NCBI GenBank assembly: GCA_913063005.1
Contig: CAJXZI010000162.1
Coordinates: forward strand, 1 to 5,210
Reading direction: 5' to 3'
From: an uncultured Halieaceae bacterium
Lineage (GTDB): Bacteria > Pseudomonadota > Gammaproteobacteria > Pseudomonadales > Halieaceae
Length of the DNA: 5,210 nt
Position numbers and translations under genes: made by a program. Of this stretch, positions 1-5,210 are shown one piece after another; positions within the stretch are counted from its first letter, which is position 1, and each line of letters starts with the position of its first letter. Below the pieces are notes generated by a model. That model had not been told where the DNA came from. It was given only the letters and a program-made list of their open reading frames with translations, and did not search any database.

Positions 1-1
1 T

Positions 2-115
2 AGACTTATCTCCGGTCGTGCCTCCCTAAGCTTGATTGATAGTGCCTCTGGTCATGTAAGCGATGACCTCGTCTATTTGCGAGTTGCTTCAATCGTATTT
101 CAACGCGAAGATTAA
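2..115 (+). CDS. Possible 3' end of an upstream gene (partial, unidentified)
   Basis: Frame 2 is open from the left edge for 37 codons and ends at TAA (113-115). The two other forward frames have stops at once (TAG at 1-3, TAA at 27-29), and each reverse frame also has a stop in the first 60 bases, so this is the only frame that could continue a gene from the left. The C-terminal residues end in ASIVFQRED. No family is recognisable from so short a piece. An open stretch of this length can arise by chance, so this is a tentative call, slightly helped by a hairpin starting at the stop codon. Confidence 0.3.
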   Translation, partial: RLISGRASLSLIDSASGHVSDDLVYLRVASIVFQRED

Positions 116-129
116 CGAGCAGGGCTCGT
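115..129 (+). terminator. Small hairpin after the possible upstream stop codon
   Basis: ACGAGC (115-120) and GCTCGT (124-129) form a perfect 6-bp stem with an AGG loop, starting on the last base of the TAA at 113-115. No T-run follows, so it is not a canonical intrinsic terminator. It could instead be a 3'-end protecting structure, or chance. The remaining bases up to the sulfatase start (130-177) show no promoter I would defend. Confidence 0.25.
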
Positions 130-177
130 GCTAAATGCGCGCGCTGAAAGTCACCAAAACGATAAGAAAGAAAAGAT

Positions 178-1833
178 ATGCTCCTCTCAATCCGCTGTTT
201 AAATGTTGTCTTCGGACTTCTCTCGCTCCTTTTAGTTCACGGTGCCCACGCCTCAGATGGCGATCGTCCCAATGTCATTGTGATTGTTGCTGATGACTTA
301 GGCTGGAACGATGTGGGTTACCACGGAGGGAATATTGATACTCCGTCGCTGGATAAACTGGCAGAGCAAGGGGTACAGCTCAATCGTTTTTACACAACGC
401 CAATTTGCTCGCCGACACGCGCTGCGCTCATGACAGGCCGTGATCCTATGCGTTTGGGTATTGCTTATGGGGTGATCCTGCCTTGGGACAATATCGGGGT
501 GAATCCGGCTGAACACTTTATGCCGCAGTCATTCGAGGCGGCGGGCTATCAAACCGCAATGGTGGGTAAATGGCATTTGGGCCATGCGCAGATGACCTAC
601 CACCCCAATCAGCGGGGTTTTGAACACTTTTACGGGCACTTACACACGGAGGTGGGTTTCTATCCGCCGTTCGCCAATGTGGGCGGCAAGGACTTTCAGG
701 AGAACGGTGTATCCATTGATGACGAGGGTTACGAGACCTATCTCCTCGCCGATGAGGTAAGTCGGTACATACGTGATCGTGATGAAGAAAAGCCTTTCTT
801 TATCTACATGCCATTTATCGCACCCCACACGCCATTGGACGCGCCTCAGGAGTTGCAAGACAAGTACAAGGATATAGAGACAGATCTCGCGCCCGCACGA
901 TCCAATCAGACTGACTCAACCCGCCGTATGGCGAAGTTGATGATGCGGGACAGCGCACGCCCCATGTATGCGGCCGTGGTTGACGCGATGGATCAGGCAA
1001 TTGGTCAAGTCCTCGATACCCTCGATGACGAGGGGCTTGCTGAAAATACGATTGTGCTCTTTTTTAGCGATAACGGGGGTGCTGCGTACTCTATCGGTGG
1101 CGCGGATAATGCACCACTGCGTGGCGGAAAGGGCGAGACCTTCGAGGGCGGAATTCGCGTAGTGTCACTCATGCGTTGGCCCGCACAGCTGGCACCCGGG
1201 CAAACGTTCGATCAGATCATGACGGTGATGGATGTTTTCCCGACGCTGGCCGAGGCGGCCGGTGTGACGCCGCTTAATAATTTTCCGTTCGACGGGCGCA
1301 GTTTATGGCCATCGATCAAAGATGGGGAAATCCATAAGCGCGATGAGCTGGTGATGTTTGCCTCCGAAATACCCATTTATGGCAGCTTTAAGCTCACAGC
1401 TTTTGATGACGAATGGAAGTTGGTTCAGGAGATGGAGCAGGATCAGCTTTCAACCACCGTGACGAACTATTTGTTCCGTATTGCTGAGGATCCAAACGAG
1501 TACAACAATCTGGCGTCCGAGTTTCCCGAGATTGTTGATGAAATGGCGCGAGCGATCACCGACTGGCGCGCGCTTTATCCGATAAGCGGAACGCGCTCCG
1601 TGCTGATTCCACCGCCCGGATGGCGACCACCTAAGGACTGGGCTAGCTACCCTCGCCCTCTTGATGAGCTTCAGGAGAATGAGATTTTAGGTATGGTGCC
1701 GACAGAGACCATTCAACGTATCCTGGATATGCAACACGGACAGCGCGGCCGATTGCTGTACGCTTGCTCGAAGCGTTGGTGGAGCTTTGGTATTTGTATC
1801 AAAGACGATGAAGCTGTGGACGACGCGTCTTGA
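178..1833 (+). CDS. Secreted S1-family sulfatase (arylsulfatase B-like)
   Basis: Hydrolyses a sulfate ester, probably on a carbohydrate, in the periplasm or outside the cell. The 551-residue product starts with a Sec signal peptide (hydrophobic stretch about 8-20, likely cut after AHA at residue 25). The sulfatase signature C-S-P-T-R begins at Cys77, the residue matured to formylglycine by FGE or anSME, neither of which is encoded here. Other expected active-site residues are present: Asp39-Asp40 and Asp298-Asn299 (calcium), Lys131 and His133 in GKWHLG, His217 in APHTP, and Lys318. Their spacing resembles arylsulfatase B-type enzymes. A C-terminal tail of about 50 residues holds Cys530 and Cys540. 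An in-frame TAA at 163-165 lies just upstream of this ATG, so the start is well defined, although the ribosome site is only a purine-rich stretch (164-176). The substrate cannot be read from the sequence; sulfated algal polysaccharide is an inference. Confidence 0.95.
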   Translation: MLLSIRCLNVVFGLLSLLLVHGAHASDGDRPNVIVIVADDLGWNDVGYHGGNIDTPSLDKLAEQGVQLNRFYTTPICSPTRAALMTGRDPMRLGIAYGVILPWDNIGVNPAEHFMPQSFEAAGYQTAMVGKWHLGHAQMTYHPNQRGFEHFYGHLHTEVGFYPPFANVGGKDFQENGVSIDDEGYETYLLADEVSRYIRDRDEEKPFFIYMPFIAPHTPLDAPQELQDKYKDIETDLAPARSNQTDSTRRMAKLMMRDSARPMYAAVVDAMDQAIGQVLDTLDDEGLAENTIVLFFSDNGGAAYSIGGADNAPLRGGKGETFEGGIRVVSLMRWPAQLAPGQTFDQIMTVMDVFPTLAEAAGVTPLNNFPFDGRSLWPSIKDGEIHKRDELVMFASEIPIYGSFKLTAFDDEWKLVQEMEQDQLSTTVTNYLFRIAEDPNEYNNLASEFPEIVDEMARAITDWRALYPISGTRSVLIPPPGWRPPKDWASYPRPLDELQENEILGMVPTETIQRILDMQHGQRGRLLYACSKRWWSFGICIKDDEAVDDAS

Positions 1834-1857
1834 AAACCAAAAAAATAAGATTGGTTT
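1834..1857 (+). repeat. Inverted repeat between sulfatase and ABM gene
   Basis: AAACCAA (1834-1840) and TTGGTTT (1851-1857) are perfect 7-bp arms around a 10-base A-rich spacer, beginning directly after the sulfatase stop codon. The stem is AT-rich and is followed by GGG rather than a T-run, so a strong intrinsic terminator is unlikely. It could be a weak attenuating or mRNA-stabilising hairpin that tunes the downstream gene, or a protein binding site. Confidence 0.35.
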
Positions 1858-1881
1858 GGGGCAACAATAAGATGGGCGCAG

Positions 1882-1887
1882 AAGGAG
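1882..1887 (+). promoter_or_regulatory. Strong Shine-Dalgarno site of the ABM gene
   Basis: AAGGAG lies 7 bases before the ATG at 1895, a nearly ideal ribosome binding site and the best in the window. It fixes the start of the ABM gene and suggests efficient independent translation. Confidence 0.8.
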
Positions 1888-1894
1888 AATAAGA

Positions 1895-2200
1895 ATGACA
1901 GCAATCATTATCGCGCATTTCAAAGCGCAAGAGGGCAAGCTCGCCGAAATGGCTGAGGTGTTTAAGGCGTCGCTGGGTGCTACTCGCGGCTTCGACGGCT
2001 GTCTTGGCCTCGATGTCTACGTTGAGACGTCAGCCAATATGTACACGTTAATCGAGGAATGGGAGAGCGTAGCGCACTACGACACCTATCTTCAGTGGCG
2101 CATCGATAACGGCATAAAAGAAGCGACAGCGAGTATCATTGAGGGCGGTTGGGACAACGGTGTCACTATCCAGCGACTCGGCACCAAACTCGATATATAA
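1895..2200 (+). CDS. Antibiotic biosynthesis monooxygenase (ABM) domain protein
   Basis: A small 101-residue cytosolic protein with no signal peptide or membrane segment. It has the usual layout of the ABM branch of the dimeric alpha+beta barrel fold. A first strand (residues 2-9) is followed by a helix (13-27) and the turn TRGFDGCLG (30-38). A strand with VYVE follows, then the family hallmark EEWES (54-58), and an amphipathic helix (59-70). Family members include cofactor-free quinol monooxygenases (YgiN type), LsrG-like isomerases and heme-degrading enzymes, so the fold does not fix the reaction. The gene lies 61 bp after the sulfatase on the same strand with a strong ribosome site, suggesting co-transcription. 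A link to sulfatase substrate metabolism is only inferred from position. Family assignment is fairly sure; function is unknown. Confidence 0.85.
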   Translation: MTAIIIAHFKAQEGKLAEMAEVFKASLGATRGFDGCLGLDVYVETSANMYTLIEEWESVAHYDTYLQWRIDNGIKEATASIIEGGWDNGVTIQRLGTKLDI

Positions 2201-2258
2201 CTCGACTACACCCTTACGACGCCGCCGATTCTCAAGGTCGCGTCGTTCACCCAGAGAA

Positions 2259-2287
2259 TTGCGCGTTTGGTGCGGACTCTGTGTAAA
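2259..2287 (+). promoter_or_regulatory. Candidate weak sigma-70 promoter for trmL
   Basis: TTGCGC (2259-2264) and TGTAAA (2282-2287) are separated by 17 bases and would start transcription only a few bases before the trmL ATG at 2303. The match is modest (3 of 6 and 4 of 6 consensus bases). The 102-bp gap after the ABM gene makes a separate promoter plausible, but this one is tentative. Confidence 0.2.
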
Positions 2288-2302
2288 CCACGAGACTTTT
2301 TG

Positions 2303-2791
2303 ATGGGCGATTCAGCGCTTCATATCGTACTTTGCCAACCCGAAATTCCACCAAACACGGGGAATATTATCCGCCTATGCGCGAACACGGGTGCGGGTCT
2401 ACACATTATTCGCCCGCTTGGCTTTGAGATGGACGATAAGCGTTTGCGCCGCGCGGGGCTGGATTACCACGAGTTTGCCAAGGTCCAAACATGGGACTCG
2501 TTGCCGGCGTATGTTGATGCTTATCCAGAGCGGCGGTTGATTGCTGTGGAGACCTGCGGCCAAACAGCGCATTCTGATTTTATCTACTCGGGCGGCGACT
2601 CTTTGGTTTTTGGCTCAGAGACAAAGGGCTTATCCAACGAGACGCTTACCCTATTTGATCAAGCGAATATTGTGCGCTTGCCGATGCTGCCCGGTAGCCG
2701 AAGCTTAAATCTGTCCAATGCGGTGGCGGTTGCCGTGTTCGAAGCTTGGCGTCAACTTGGCTACTCGGGCTGCCTAAAAGCTGACCTCTGA
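2303..2791 (+). CDS. trmL: tRNA (cytidine/uridine-34-2'-O)-methyltransferase TrmL
   Basis: Uses S-adenosylmethionine to methylate the ribose 2'-OH of the wobble nucleotide of tRNA-Leu isoacceptors, in the cytoplasm. The 162-residue product covers the whole SPOUT (SpoU-TrmD) fold. It has the N-terminal motif PEIPPNTGNIIRLCANTG (13-30), DDKRLRRAGLDYHEF (44-58), the SAM-site loop FGSETKGL (103-110), and the knot segment SRSLNLSNAVAVAVFEAW (132-149). Length and motifs match the enterobacterial protein of about 157 residues. The frame is open further upstream to a TTG at 2267, but ATG 2303 is preferred because homologues begin only a few residues before the IVL strand; its ribosome site is weak (GAG at 2292-2294). 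The gene is probably transcribed separately from the ABM gene and converges on the GFA gene downstream. All hallmark motifs are intact. Confidence 0.96.
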   Translation: MGDSALHIVLCQPEIPPNTGNIIRLCANTGAGLHIIRPLGFEMDDKRLRRAGLDYHEFAKVQTWDSLPAYVDAYPERRLIAVETCGQTAHSDFIYSGGDSLVFGSETKGLSNETLTLFDQANIVRLPMLPGSRSLNLSNAVAVAVFEAWRQLGYSGCLKADL

Positions 2792-2812
2792 GTGACGTGG
2801 TCGGCGAGTTTT
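2776..2812 (+). terminator. Candidate two-way terminator between trmL and the GFA gene
   Basis: GCTGACC (2780-2786) and GGTCGGC (2799-2805) can pair as a 7-bp stem (one G-U wobble in the plus-strand transcript) around a 12-base loop. The stem spans the trmL stop codon. TTTT (2809-2812) follows it for the plus strand. AAAA (2776-2779) gives a T-run directly after the stem for the minus-strand transcript, although the wobble pair becomes an A-C mismatch there. The arrangement suits a convergent gene pair only 19 bp apart, but the structure is weak. Confidence 0.4.
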
Positions 2813-3212
2813 AACCCTGTTTCTCGAGCTTTACGGCCCCTGTTACATCCACCCAGTCTGGCGCGGAGCAACACCAGATTTGGAGCTTGGGCGGTAGTTG
2901 GTCTTTCTGATGGCAACCGCCCAGTCGAACCGATAACAATCCCCGACCATCGATGTTGCTCGTGTGGACACCTGATCCACAATCACCGCAGAAACTGTAG
3001 TAGCGCTCGTTACCGCTATCAGCTTGTTTGCCGTGTGCCTTGAGTTGCCCAGTGATGAGTTCAAAGTCACCCCGCTCAATTCGGGCGGTGTATTGGAAGG
3101 CCGATGATCCGAAGGTCTGACAGTCCGTGCAATAACAGATAGCGACCATGTCAGGGTTGGCAACCGCCTTCCAGGTGATATTGCCGCAATGGCAGGCTCC
3201 AGTAATGTCCAT
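2811..3212 (-). CDS. GFA/CENP-V zinc-binding domain protein
   Basis: A 133-residue cytosolic protein of the GFA (glutathione-dependent formaldehyde-activating, Mss4-like) family. The zinc-ligand pattern is complete: CHCG with Cys7 and Cys9, CYCTDC with Cys26, Cys28 and Cys31, and FCGDCGS with Cys75 and Cys78. The last part, around IWCCSAPDW (112-120), corresponds to the usual W-x-S-x-P-W end of the domain. The founding member was reported to help glutathione react with formaldehyde, but most small members like this have no proven substrate, so a function should not be copied over. It starts at the ATG with the C-x-C-G motif a few residues in. TGAGGA on the minus strand (3223-3228) lies 10 bases upstream as ribosome site. 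It is the only minus-strand gene here, convergent with trmL and divergent from kdgK. Confidence 0.88.
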   Translation of the reverse strand: MDITGACHCGNITWKAVANPDMVAICYCTDCQTFGSSAFQYTARIERGDFELITGQLKAHGKQADSGNERYYSFCGDCGSGVHTSNIDGRGLLSVRLGGCHQKDQLPPKLQIWCCSAPDWVDVTGAVKLEKQG

Positions 3213-3230
3213 AAAGCGTTGATCCTCAGT

Positions 3231-3251
3231 TACGTTTGCGAATACGTTTGC
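3231..3251. repeat. Tandem 9-bp direct repeat upstream of the GFA gene
   Basis: TACGTTTGC occurs at 3231-3239 and again at 3243-3251, a 12-base period, about 20-40 bases before the GFA start codon on the minus strand. The position near a leader or promoter would fit a regulator binding site, but two copies of a 9-mer may also be chance. Confidence 0.35.
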
Positions 3252-3341
3252 TCTGACTTAACGCATGCCAGACTAATGATCTTGGTCTATTACCCGCTAG
3301 CGATGCGCATATCGACAACGTATAGCAATATTCGGGTTTAT

Positions 3342-3392
3342 GAAAACTGCGCCTTTGATCGTATTACTGGGCCTCAAGATTTCAGAAAACTG
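3342..3392. repeat. 8-bp direct repeat in kdgK upstream region
   Basis: GAAAACTG occurs at 3342-3349 and 3385-3392, 43 bases apart (about four helical turns), each followed by a similar short G/C-containing stretch. It lies 95-145 bases before kdgK, a place where an operator could sit. The repeat is short and may be coincidental. Confidence 0.2.
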
Positions 3393-3486
3393 TGGCGATA
3401 CCCTTAGTACAAAGACCGCGAGAAAAGACTTCAGATTGGTATTTTGAGTGTGGTGATGGTCTCGCAGATGAGCGTAAAATCAAGGC

Positions 3487-4443
3487 ATGAGAACCCCATC
3501 TATAGCAGCCATTGGCGAGTGCATGTTGGAGCTGTCTCGCCGGCCGGCGAACGCCGCAATCGACCCAAGCGCTACAGCCCTCGCATACGGCGGCGATAGC
3601 TTAAACACGACGCTTTACTTATCCAGGCTGGGTTGTGCCGTGAACTATGTGACCGCCCTGGGTGATGATTCTCTCAGTTCCTGGATGATAGATAGCTGGG
3701 AGCAAGAGGGTATCGACTGCGCTCTGGTGGATCGGCATCCGGGCGGTGTTCCCGGGCTCTACTTTATTGAGACTGACGCCGCAGGTGAGCGCTCTTTTTT
3801 ATATTGGCGCGATCAGGCCCCCGCGAAAAGATTATTTGACGACGCAGTGGCACGTGAGCGCTTGTTCACTGAGCTTATAAACTTTAATTATCTCTATTTG
3901 TCGGGAATCACTCTGGCTGTACTGAGTGATGTTTCCAGGGCCGCATTACTTGAGTGGTTGCCAACTTACCGCGCATCCGGCGGGAAGGTCATATTCGATA
4001 ACAACTACCGCCCGCGTCTTTGGGCCTCCCAGCAAGCGGCTCAGTTAGGCTACAGACAGATGTATGGGCTTTCAGATATCGCCTTACCAACGTACGAGGA
4101 TGAGGTTTTACTGTTCGGCACAGAAACAGAAGAGTCAGTACTTGAGCGATTGACGGGCTATGGTGTCAACACTGTGGTTTTGAAGTTGGGCGAGAGGGGA
4201 TGCCGGGTTAAAACAGCGACTGATGACACTCGCGTTAGTGCCTACAGCGTAATACCCCGTGACACGACAGCGGCAGGAGATAGCTTCAACGCAGGTTTTC
4301 TTGCAGGCTTTTTAAACGGTAAAAGCCTCGTTGCTTCTGCTGATCAAGGGTGTCGTTTGGCGTCGGTTGTTGTTCAGCATCCGGGAGCGATTATCGACAA
4401 GTCGTTATTGGAGGATTTCACCTCTAAGGACTCGCTCGCGTAG
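3487..4443 (+). CDS. kdgK: 2-dehydro-3-deoxygluconokinase (KDG kinase), PfkB family
   Basis: Phosphorylates 2-keto-3-deoxy-D-gluconate with ATP to 2-keto-3-deoxy-6-phosphogluconate, which KDPG aldolase then splits to pyruvate and glyceraldehyde 3-phosphate. The 318-residue cytosolic protein shows the ribokinase/PfkB pattern. It has an N-terminal strand with IGECMLELS (9-17), the GGDSLNT substrate loop (35-41), GLYFIETDAAGERSFLYWR (90-108) and DNNYRPRLWAS (171-181). The PfkB signature DTTAAGDSFNAG (259-270) contains catalytic Asp265. The segments at 90-108 and 171-181 are typical of KdgK rather than other PfkB sugar kinases. Length is slightly above the 309 residues of the E. coli enzyme because of an insertion near 20-33. 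An in-frame TAA at 3475-3477 makes ATG 3487 the first possible ATG. galT follows after 31 bp, so the two are probably one operon. Activity on the galacto epimer KDGal cannot be excluded. Confidence 0.95.
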   Translation: MRTPSIAAIGECMLELSRRPANAAIDPSATALAYGGDSLNTTLYLSRLGCAVNYVTALGDDSLSSWMIDSWEQEGIDCALVDRHPGGVPGLYFIETDAAGERSFLYWRDQAPAKRLFDDAVARERLFTELINFNYLYLSGITLAVLSDVSRAALLEWLPTYRASGGKVIFDNNYRPRLWASQQAAQLGYRQMYGLSDIALPTYEDEVLLFGTETEESVLERLTGYGVNTVVLKLGERGCRVKTATDDTRVSAYSVIPRDTTAAGDSFNAGFLAGFLNGKSLVASADQGCRLASVVVQHPGAIIDKSLLEDFTSKDSLA

Positions 4444-4444
4444 C

Positions 4445-4462
4445 TTGACCTTCTTTTGACCT
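4445..4462 (+). repeat. TTGACCT direct repeat in the kdgK-galT gap
   Basis: TTGACCT occurs at 4445-4451 and 4456-4462, an 11-base period (one helical turn), filling most of the 31-bp gap. No -10 element follows at a suitable distance, so it is not an obvious internal promoter. Confidence 0.25.
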
Positions 4463-4474
4463 GAGCAAGATTAC

Positions 4475-5210
4475 GTGAGTTTTTTCGACAGCAACCAGCA
4501 TTCACATCGCCGTTTTAACCCGCTTACTGGCCGCTGGGTGTTGGTGTCACCGCACCGGAGCCAACGTCCGTGGCAGGGAAAGCAGGAAGAAGCGAGCATT
4601 GCTTCGCGACCGGCTTATGACGCTGAGTGCTATCTCTGCCCAGGTAACGAGCGTGCTGGGGGCGAGATAAATCCAGCCTATACAGGTCCCTTTGTTTTTC
4701 AGAATGACTTTAGCGCGCTGTTGCCCGACGTCCCTGTGGATCGGACCCGCGAGCACGACCTGCTGCGAATGGAAAGTGAGTCAGGTATCTGCCGCGTTAT
4801 CTGTTTCTCGCCGCGTCATGACCTTACGCTACCGCGGATGTCAGTGCCGGAGATCCGGGAAGTGGTCGATCTCTGGACGGCGCAGTACCTCGAGCTCGGT
4901 GCGCTTACTGATATTAACCACGTCCAAATTTTTGAAAATAAGGGCGAAATCATGGGGTGCAGTAATCCCCATCCCCACGGTCAAATATGGGCACAACAAA
5001 GCATCCCGGACGAGGTTCAAATCGAGTCTCAGCGGATGCGTGAACACTTCGAGAAAACCGGGCGGACCTTATTGAGTGACTATTATCGAGTCGAGCAAGA
5101 GAGGGGTGATCGGCTTGTCTGTGACAACGAGAGTTTTATTGCTCTCGTGCCGTTTTGGGCTAATTGGCCGTTTGAAACGCTCGTGCTGTGTAAGCGGCAG
5201 GTGCGGCACG
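4475..5210 (+). CDS. galT: Galactose-1-phosphate uridylyltransferase (3' end beyond window)
   Basis: Central Leloir enzyme: exchanges UMP between UDP-glucose and galactose 1-phosphate through a covalent uridylyl-histidine. The first 245 residues are present and the frame is open to the window edge; the family is about 348 residues, so roughly the last 30% is missing. Visible features are HRRFNPLTG (11-19), zinc ligands Cys52 and Cys55 in CYLC and His115, FENKG (153-157), and the active-site motif NPHPHGQ (164-170), in which His168 matches the nucleophile. Glu184 matches an iron-site ligand of the E. coli enzyme. The start is GTG at 4475: an in-frame TGA at 4457-4459 excludes anything much earlier, TGAG (4462-4465) sits 9 bases upstream, and the N terminus then aligns with E. 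coli GalT residue for residue. It is probably translated from a kdgK-galT transcript. Iron-site histidines beyond residue 245 cannot be checked. Confidence 0.96.
   Translation, partial: MSFFDSNQHSHRRFNPLTGRWVLVSPHRSQRPWQGKQEEASIASRPAYDAECYLCPGNERAGGEINPAYTGPFVFQNDFSALLPDVPVDRTREHDLLRMESESGICRVICFSPRHDLTLPRMSVPEIREVVDLWTAQYLELGALTDINHVQIFENKGEIMGCSNPHPHGQIWAQQSIPDEVQIESQRMREHFEKTGRTLLSDYYRVEQERGDRLVCDNESFIALVPFWANWPFETLVLCKRQVRH

Larger units (their letters stand above)
3214..3486. other. Divergent intergenic region between GFA gene and kdgK
   Basis: This region must carry the promoters of the minus-strand GFA gene and of the kdgK-galT unit. No convincing -35/-10 pair or large palindrome was found by eye. 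It holds two short direct repeats (described separately) and small open frames that do not look coding. The kdgK start lacks a well-placed Shine-Dalgarno sequence: AAGG at 3482-3485 is only one base from the ATG, too close to work normally. Confidence 0.5.

Noticed and set aside
135..280. Short basic open frame from ATG 135 running into the sulfatase gene
   Set aside because: Its arginine- and cysteine-rich product looks like a random frame over the signal-peptide region; no ribosome site.
2843..3163. 106-codon minus-strand open frame inside the GFA gene
   Set aside because: It is out of frame with the zinc-ligand motifs of the GFA protein and shows no family features.
3189..3407. 72-codon plus-strand open frame overlapping the GFA start
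   Set aside because: No recognisable domain, overlaps the start of a clearly real minus-strand gene and runs through the divergent promoter region; composition looks non-coding.
4692..5075. 127-codon plus-strand open frame inside galT
   Set aside because: It is another frame of galT, whose own frame carries all catalytic motifs from 4475 to the window end without interruption.
4475..5210. Possible frameshift in galT, since no complete ATG-initiated frame covers it
   Set aside because: Translation from GTG 4475 is continuous for 245 codons with all motifs in register; it only lacks an ATG start and runs off the window.
1..5210. tRNA/rRNA genes, CRISPR repeats, transposase genes or terminal inverted repeats, phage or defence genes
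   Set aside because: None was found by eye on either strand; all substantial coding space is explained by the six metabolic and tRNA-modification genes.

Overview
The window looks like a chromosomal segment of a Gram-negative bacterium, most likely a marine-type gammaproteobacterium. I infer this from the close, near full-length resemblance of TrmL, KdgK and GalT to the enterobacterial proteins (compared from memory, not by a search), from moderate base composition, and from a secreted S1-type sulfatase, a family common in marine polysaccharide degraders. Six genes are supported. Five are complete, and the sixth (galT) runs off the right edge.

Layout: bases 1-115 may hold the last 37 codons of an upstream gene, followed by a small hairpin. 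A secreted sulfatase (178-1833) comes next and is followed after 61 bp by a small ABM-fold monooxygenase-like gene (1895-2200) with a very good ribosome binding site, so the two probably form a transcription unit. A tRNA 2'-O-methyltransferase gene, trmL (2303-2791), comes next and converges, 19 bp apart, on a minus-strand GFA/CENP-V-type zinc protein gene (2811-3212). A weak two-way terminator can be drawn at that junction. A 273-bp divergent intergenic region (3214-3486) then separates the GFA gene from kdgK (3487-4443), which is followed after 31 bp by galT (4475 to the window end). The last two probably form an operon.

Functionally, KdgK feeds 2-keto-3-deoxygluconate into the lower Entner-Doudoroff route and GalT is the central Leloir enzyme for galactose. 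Galactose and 2-keto-3-deoxygluconate are both end products of red-algal galactan (agar) breakdown: D-galactose directly, and KDG from 3,6-anhydro-L-galactose. With a secreted sulfatase nearby, catabolism of a sulfated galactan is a reasonable but unproven reading. TrmL is a housekeeping tRNA modification enzyme; the ABM and GFA proteins have no assignable substrate.

I saw no RNA genes, CRISPR arrays, insertion sequences, phage genes or defence systems, and nothing that I can honestly call a previously undescribed system. The most useful leads are the kdgK-galT pairing, the sulfatase-ABM pair, and a few short repeats in the intergenic regions.
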